Assembly: GCA_002286855.1 (NCBI GenBank)
Contig: NRSV01000165.1
Location: 1-21,188, forward strand
From: Bipolaris cookei
Lineage: Eukaryota; Ascomycota; Dothideomycetes; Pleosporales; Pleosporaceae
DNA length: 21,188 nucleotides
Direction of reading: 5' to 3'
The notes under the pieces were generated by a model. That model was given only the letters and a program-made list of their open reading frames with translations. It made no database searches and was not told the DNA's origin. A program made the translations under genes and the position numbers. Below, piece after piece: positions 16,884 to 21,188 of the stretch (position 1 is its first letter; each line of letters opens with the position of its first letter).

Positions 16884-18311
16884 CTAGTTAGCAGGGTTGC
16901 TCATCTTAGTGGTTCTAGCTATGAGGACATCACAGCTGTGGCTATTTGCGGCGTGAGGCTTGCTGCAGTTAGCACACTTAAAGATAGTGTGTACGCAGGC
17001 TTTGCCTTTTGCAGGGCAGGATTTGCATTTATGCAGGCTAGTGTGGTGAGCCTCGCTGCATATCTGACAGGCTATTTTCGAGTACCTAGCCTCTAGGTGG
17101 CCAAAGCCTTGACATTTCGAGCATTGCTTTGAGTTATCAATGACTCGTAGCTTTTCTGCTCTGAGGCTCTCTCCTAGAATATAGAGCTTTCCTCTAATCG
17201 CCTTGTGAGCCTCCTCTTCAGTCGCAAAGGCGACGCAGGCAGAGCCAAAGCTCTGCTGTTCTCTCTTAGACTCAGGAGTAAGCCAAAAGGGAGTTCCTAC
17301 TACTTTGAGGCCTTTGTTAAAGGTTTCAATTTCCTCCTTTATTACCTCTAGGCCGTGGTCAGTAGGTAGCTTGTGGATGACTACTTTTTGCCAAGAGGTA
17401 ATAGGTTGTGCTGCCTTAAAGGCTACTAGATCTTTCCAAATACTTTGGTTGTCTAGTAGATATTTCGCTGAGAAGGCAGGTGTAGTAGTAACCACCTTAT
17501 TCCTCTTCGAGTATAGCGTGACTGAGGCGACTACCGGCGATTGCACGCCTCCTTTAGTGGTGAAAGCTTGGTTGAATAAGACTAGTTGTCTTTCCCTAAG
17601 GCTAGGCTTAGCCTTCTGAGGTGTCTTCTTCTGCATAGTAGTCCACTGTTGCTCCTTGTTTGCTACTGCAGCTGCAGCTGCAGCGTACGATATAGGTTGC
17701 AGCGGAGCAGCTGTCTGGCTCCTTACTTGTTGTTGGTTTGGTCGTGTAGGTGTTGGTTTCTCAAGACGTCGAACCTTGTCTCTTAATTCATTTGAGGCAT
17801 TTGAGAGTGAGGATATTTGATCTCCTAGAATTGCAGAGTTCTTCTTGTTTACTCTACCTGTCTCAGTGTAGTCTCTGAAGACTTCTACTAGGTCGAGTAG
17901 GCTAGTCTGCTGCGAGGGGTTATTTTCGGATAGACTAGCTGCTTGGATTACTAAATTTCTAGCCATCTCTATAGCCTCTGCTACTGACGTAGCCTTAGGC
18001 GTCTTGTTTTGTCTGGTAAATGGGTTCCTAAGTGTTGAGCCAACAAAAGGAGAGAAATTGTTTCTAGAGCGTATGCCTAGTTGTCTTTCTTCTAGTGAGA
18101 AGTTGGCTTGTCTTTTGTTTGATGGCAGAATTGGTATTTCAAATACGCTAGATGCTACCGGAATCTGGGTCGGGTGGCTGGATCGGAGGTCTCTATCTCC
18201 ATGTCGTTCTGGATTTAGGTTTCTGGCCCTGGTGTTTCCTGCCTGGCTCCTGGCGGGTGTACATCGGTAATGTCGCTGTCGGGTGACATTTTGGATTACG
18301 TAGTAATCCAA
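16884..18311 (-). CDS. Tad-like LINE ORF1 (Gag-like, zinc knuckles), 475 aa
   Basis: Nucleic-acid-binding ORF1 protein of a non-LTR retrotransposon. A Ser/Asn-rich and coiled-coil-like N-terminal half (LGDQISSLSNASNELRDKV) precedes an RRM-like middle (WQKVVIHKLPTDHGLEVIKE ... GSACVAFATEEEAHKAIRG). The C-terminal zinc knuckles are CSKCQGFGHLEAR(Y), CQICSEAHHTSLHKC and CANCSKPHAANSHSC. In the first knuckle a Tyr occupies the last metal-ligand position. The first 60 codons may be out of frame: an overlapping frame beginning MSPDSDITDVHPPGARQETP looks more protein-like, which would imply a frameshift near 18180. ORF2 follows immediately but is cut short. The 5' flank (18312-18440) has no long frame. 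Confidence 0.85.
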   Translation of the reverse strand: MDYYVIQNVTRQRHYRCTPARSQAGNTRARNLNPERHGDRDLRSSHPTQIPVASSVFEIPILPSNKRQANFSLEERQLGIRSRNNFSPFVGSTLRNPFTRQNKTPKATSVAEAIEMARNLVIQAASLSENNPSQQTSLLDLVEVFRDYTETGRVNKKNSAILGDQISSLSNASNELRDKVRRLEKPTPTRPNQQQVRSQTAAPLQPISYAAAAAAVANKEQQWTTMQKKTPQKAKPSLRERQLVLFNQAFTTKGGVQSPVVASVTLYSKRNKVVTTTPAFSAKYLLDNQSIWKDLVAFKAAQPITSWQKVVIHKLPTDHGLEVIKEEIETFNKGLKVVGTPFWLTPESKREQQSFGSACVAFATEEEAHKAIRGKLYILGESLRAEKLRVIDNSKQCSKCQGFGHLEARYSKIACQICSEAHHTSLHKCKSCPAKGKACVHTIFKCANCSKPHAANSHSCDVLIARTTKMSNPAN

Positions 18312-18462
18312 GTGGTCTGTGTGTTTTGTGTCGAGAGTGAGATGTGTCCAAATTGCTCTACTTCAACCGCCTCCAGCTCTGCAGCGCGTGGGATGCACTA
18401 TTTCAAGGTGGTTGCAATCGATTTCTTGGGGTAGACTTGTATATATTTGACTAGAATTACAC

Positions 18463-20168
18463 CTATTTTGAAAAAGTTGAAGTTGGTGTGTTTGTTGATA
18501 GATTAAGCGCTGTAATTAGACGCTCTTTAAGCTTACTTTTATGATCTTGGACCTTACGCTCAGCCCCTACGATCTCATCCTGCTCCTTTTTAATGACTAT
18601 ATGTCTAGCGTCCTTCGCGTACAGAGGTCCTCGCTCATTCAGTCGACGTCTATGGGTAGCCCTCTCGCGACCCTTTGCACGAGCAATCTCAGCAACTTTT
18701 GTACGCTGTAGGGCATTAGCAAGTCCTTGAGTAGCCTTGACCATGACAATTGCGCATTTATGAGCAGTCTCTAGAGCGTCAAGGAGCTCCTCGTTGTCGA
18801 CGTCGTAATCCTCCACGAGTCATTTTTGCAAAGTATATAACTGGTTGTCGAGTATACGCGTCGTATTCGGAGTTCTCCACTGCGTCAGATTATTTGAAGC
18901 ACCAGCAGCATCGTCGTGATTGTATACGTCTGGTGACGCTAAGTCAACGTGCAGCACTTCCATAAGTCTGACGGCGGCAAGTACAGCCTCTGGATTCCAT
19001 GAAAAGAGCTCTGTACGTCACCAGCCACTTCGTATAGTATTGTATGTGAACGTCTGACGCCGGATCTCGTCAATTGTACCAAAAGAGTCGTCCTTTTTGA
19101 TATCCTTTGCACCCGTACGCGTGGCCCAGTCAAGTGTATTTCCATGGTACCATTTCAAAGGCTGAAAGCAGCCCACATGTAGCGGCTGTAACAGATGCGT
19201 TGTATGTGGGGGGGGGGGCGTAATTAGGAGTATACGGTGGAGCTCACAGTGCTCTAAGAACTCATGCGTACAGTGAGATCCATAGCCATCAAACAGGAGG
19301 AGCCTCCATACTCCTGTCCTAAGATCCTTCGTTTGTTGCTCAAAATGCTTAATCCAATAAAAAGCTGTAAGATCTGTAGAGTACCTTGAAGAAGTGGTGT
19401 TTATAAGGTAGCCGTCGGGAAGATCAACCGCCCAATAGTCAAAGATTGATTTACCTTTGACAACAAGCATAGGTGCGATTGAGTAGCCAGACGCTGAGAT
19501 GCATTCTACAAGGGTAACAAACTCCTTGTTATTAGACGTTGGCATTAGGACGTTGCGTCCATATTGAGTATAAACTGCCTGTTTCTTTGAGTGCCAATCT
19601 GTACGCCGAGTAGATCGGTTAGCTTTTTCAAATTTGCATACCAGCGTTGTAAGGCTTCTGGATCCTGTGTCAGCTTACGCGCGACTTCAATAGGCTGGCT
19701 CTTTAGCCTTGTATACTTAGGATTGCGCTTAAGCCAACGACGGGCCCAGTCTTTGCCAACAACAGGATGTTCTAGAGGCTCATCGTCAATAGCGTCAGCG
19801 TTATTTGCGGCGTCAAAGTCTTGTTTTAAGAGGTGATTGGCCTGAGCCTATACCATATACTTGGTTATGCCGAAGCCTATAGCGTCGATAGCGTCAAGAT
19901 AGTATACAAGAGAGGCCTCTTGCACGTCTATAAGCTTTCTATTCGTTGGCGCACGTGTGGATCTATTGTTGCCGCCGTTGTAAGCTCTAATTAGGCGTTG
20001 ATATGGCAAGTTACGTAGGCGCGCGTACTCGCGGACGTTGGGCTTGTGGAGCTGTTGGAGCTCAACGGCGGCGTCAAGTATAGCTTTGGAGGACTTCTCG
20101 TATTGCTTAGGCTCTCTAGCGCGTCGCGACATCTTGATTGGGTTAGAAATTTGTATATTTAGTGGCAT
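18463..20168 (-). pseudogene. Degraded Tc5/pogo-type transposase
   Basis: N-terminal frame from 20168 (or the second Met at 20132, MSRRAREPK) has a helix-turn-helix (NVREYARLRNLPYQRLIRAY), TAG at 19850 (probable Gln), then a CENP-B/Tc5-type domain (GKDWARRWLKRNPKYTRLKS). Around 19560 sequence has been lost and the frame shifts. The DDE part continues from 19545 with LLLFDGYGSH (second Asp) and LLQPLHVGCFQPLK, where a His stands at the position of the third catalytic Asp. TGA at 19020 and 18822 (both probable Arg codons) interrupt an otherwise continuous frame to the stop at 18463, whose tail is lysine/arginine-rich. An 11-base G run at 19208-19218 encodes an unusual Pro run. Terminal repeats could not be assigned. 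Inactive. Confidence 0.85.
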
Positions 20169-20412
20169 AGAGGTGAATTAGAAAGGTGCGTAATCGTTGA
20201 ACATAGAATTATCGTTGAGCTCGGGGGCACGAGCTACGCGAGTGCCCACACGCAGGGTGCGTGGCGATGAGCCATTCCCGGGCCCGATTACTCGGCCCCA
20301 ACGGTTCTATAGTGTAGGTGGTCAATGCTGCAACACCATCTCGGAACGCAACACCCGACTGCATCACCAAAACAGGAACCCACCAGTTTCAACGCGTAAT
20401 ATCTCCACAACC
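20169..20412. other. Junction between two transposases; leader of the right-hand pogo gene
   Basis: It contains GTTGAACATAGAATTATCGTTGA-like inverted motifs (TCAACGAT in both orientations, about 20192-20220), possibly the 5' end of the degraded element. It also holds the leader of the rightmost transposase, ending TTCAACGCGTAATATCTC, which resembles the leader of the pogo copies at 4047-5409. A TA at 20310-20311 before GTGTAGGTGGTCAATGC is a candidate left end, not testable without the right end. Confidence 0.4.
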
Positions 20413-21188
20413 ATGACAGCTATTGCAAAAGCCATTGCAGATATCGATTTGCAAGATGCAGAAGGTCAACTTTCATACCGCCAAGTCGCAAAAAAGTATG
20501 GAGTTCCAGTGTCAACTTTGACGCGCCGACACCACCGCCAACGCCAGTCCCGTGAAGCCGCCGCCAAAAACCATTCATTGCTCACTCCCCCACAGGAGGA
20601 ACACCTTGTAAAGCATATACAGAGACTATCTGCCCACGCACTACCACCTTCAAGAGCTATGATCAAAAAATATGTCGCAGCACTTGCGCCATGGGAGCCA
20701 TCAGATAGCTGGGTTACGCGTTTCTTGCGAAGGCACCGCGATACTATTACCAACAAAACCTCCACGGGTATTGATCGGGATCGCTGTATAGCTGATAATA
20801 GAGAAGATTGCCGTAACTACTTCTGTCTCCTTCACGAAAAACTCGATAAATACGATATTAAGCCATATAATATCTACAATATGGATGAAAAGGGCTTTCT
20901 CCTTGGTATATGTTCACGGTCTAAGAGAGTCTTTTCAAGGCCTCTTTGGGATAAGAAGAAGGTGTCAGCATCTATCCAAGATGGTAATAGAAACTGGATT
21001 ACAGTTATGGGTTGCGTCTGCGCTGATGGAAGCTGGGTAGATCCCGTCATCGTCTATCAAGGCAAGAGTGGGCTTCGAGATAGTTGGTTACGCGACCTTG
21101 AAGTAGGAAAACACCAGCTATTTTGCTGCTCAACGTCCTCTGGGTGGAGTAATAATGATATTGGGCTGGCCTGGCTTGAACAAGTCTT
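20413..21188 (+). CDS. Pogo/Fot1-like transposase, first 258 codons, runs off right edge
   Basis: ATG 20413 opens a frame without stops to the window end. It has a psq-type helix-turn-helix (LSYRQVAKKYGVPVSTLTRR), a CENP-B/Tc5-type DNA-binding region (PSDSWVTRFLRRHRDTIT), then the start of the DDE domain with its first Asp in YNMDEKGFLLG. CVCADGSWVDPVIVYQ and STSSGWSNNDIGLAWLEQV follow in the usual order. The DGH and final Asp motifs should lie just outside. Of the four pogo-type copies in the window it is the only one with no stop or frameshift, so it may be intact. Confidence 0.9.
   Translation, partial: MTAIAKAIADIDLQDAEGQLSYRQVAKKYGVPVSTLTRRHHRQRQSREAAAKNHSLLTPPQEEHLVKHIQRLSAHALPPSRAMIKKYVAALAPWEPSDSWVTRFLRRHRDTITNKTSTGIDRDRCIADNREDCRNYFCLLHEKLDKYDIKPYNIYNMDEKGFLLGICSRSKRVFSRPLWDKKKVSASIQDGNRNWITVMGCVCADGSWVDPVIVYQGKSGLRDSWLRDLEVGKHQLFCCSTSSGWSNNDIGLAWLEQV

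Overview
The window looks like a transposon-dense, gene-poor stretch of a filamentous ascomycete genome. Supporting signs are short introns (about 100 nt) in the one host gene, a Fot1/pogo plus hAT plus Tad-like LINE repertoire, and relics whose stop codons mostly look like C-to-T changes. A Dothideomycete/Pleosporales-type fungus is my best guess, from general resemblance only. No prokaryotic or viral gene organisation is visible.

Layout. 1-1465: right part of a hAT element on the minus strand, with an uninterrupted 385-codon transposase reading frame running off the left edge. 1506-3045: a broken conserved-type fungal protein gene (minus). 3200-4012: LTR-like debris and a 12-bp minisatellite. 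4047-5409: two 5' halves of related pogo transposases joined tail to tail, giving a fold-back element flanked by TA. 5700-6318: a hAT relic with seven stops in one frame. 6319-7148: debris and hairpins. 7149-7417: a solo LTR with 5-bp target duplication. 8045-10113: the only convincing host gene, a 618-aa S15/CocE-type hydrolase in three exons. 10276-10545: a second solo LTR of the same family, 163 bp upstream of that gene's start. 10778-12405: a broken pogo element with recognisable ends. 12663-13032: a TA-flanked MITE. 13157-13207: a 51-bp hAT micro-MITE with a perfect 8-bp target duplication. 13220-16654: an old hAT carcass into which a structurally complete hAT element (13616-16548, 8-bp duplication, 831-aa transposase) has inserted. 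16714-16801: LTR fragment. 16802-18311: LINE ORF1 and the first codons of ORF2 (minus). 18463-20168: a degraded Tc5/pogo-type transposase (minus). 20413-21188: the 5' half of an undamaged pogo transposase running off the right edge.

The genes do not form a pathway. The biology is transposon layering: old, stop-riddled copies lie beside apparently intact ones (hAT at 13616, LINE ORF1, the two edge transposases). Non-autonomous derivatives (51-bp micro-MITE, TA MITE, fold-back chimera) are plausibly moved by transposases of the kinds encoded nearby. Three insertions are supported by exact target-site duplications with matching termini (solo LTR x2, complete hAT) and a fourth by the micro-MITE; these are the firmest calls in the window.
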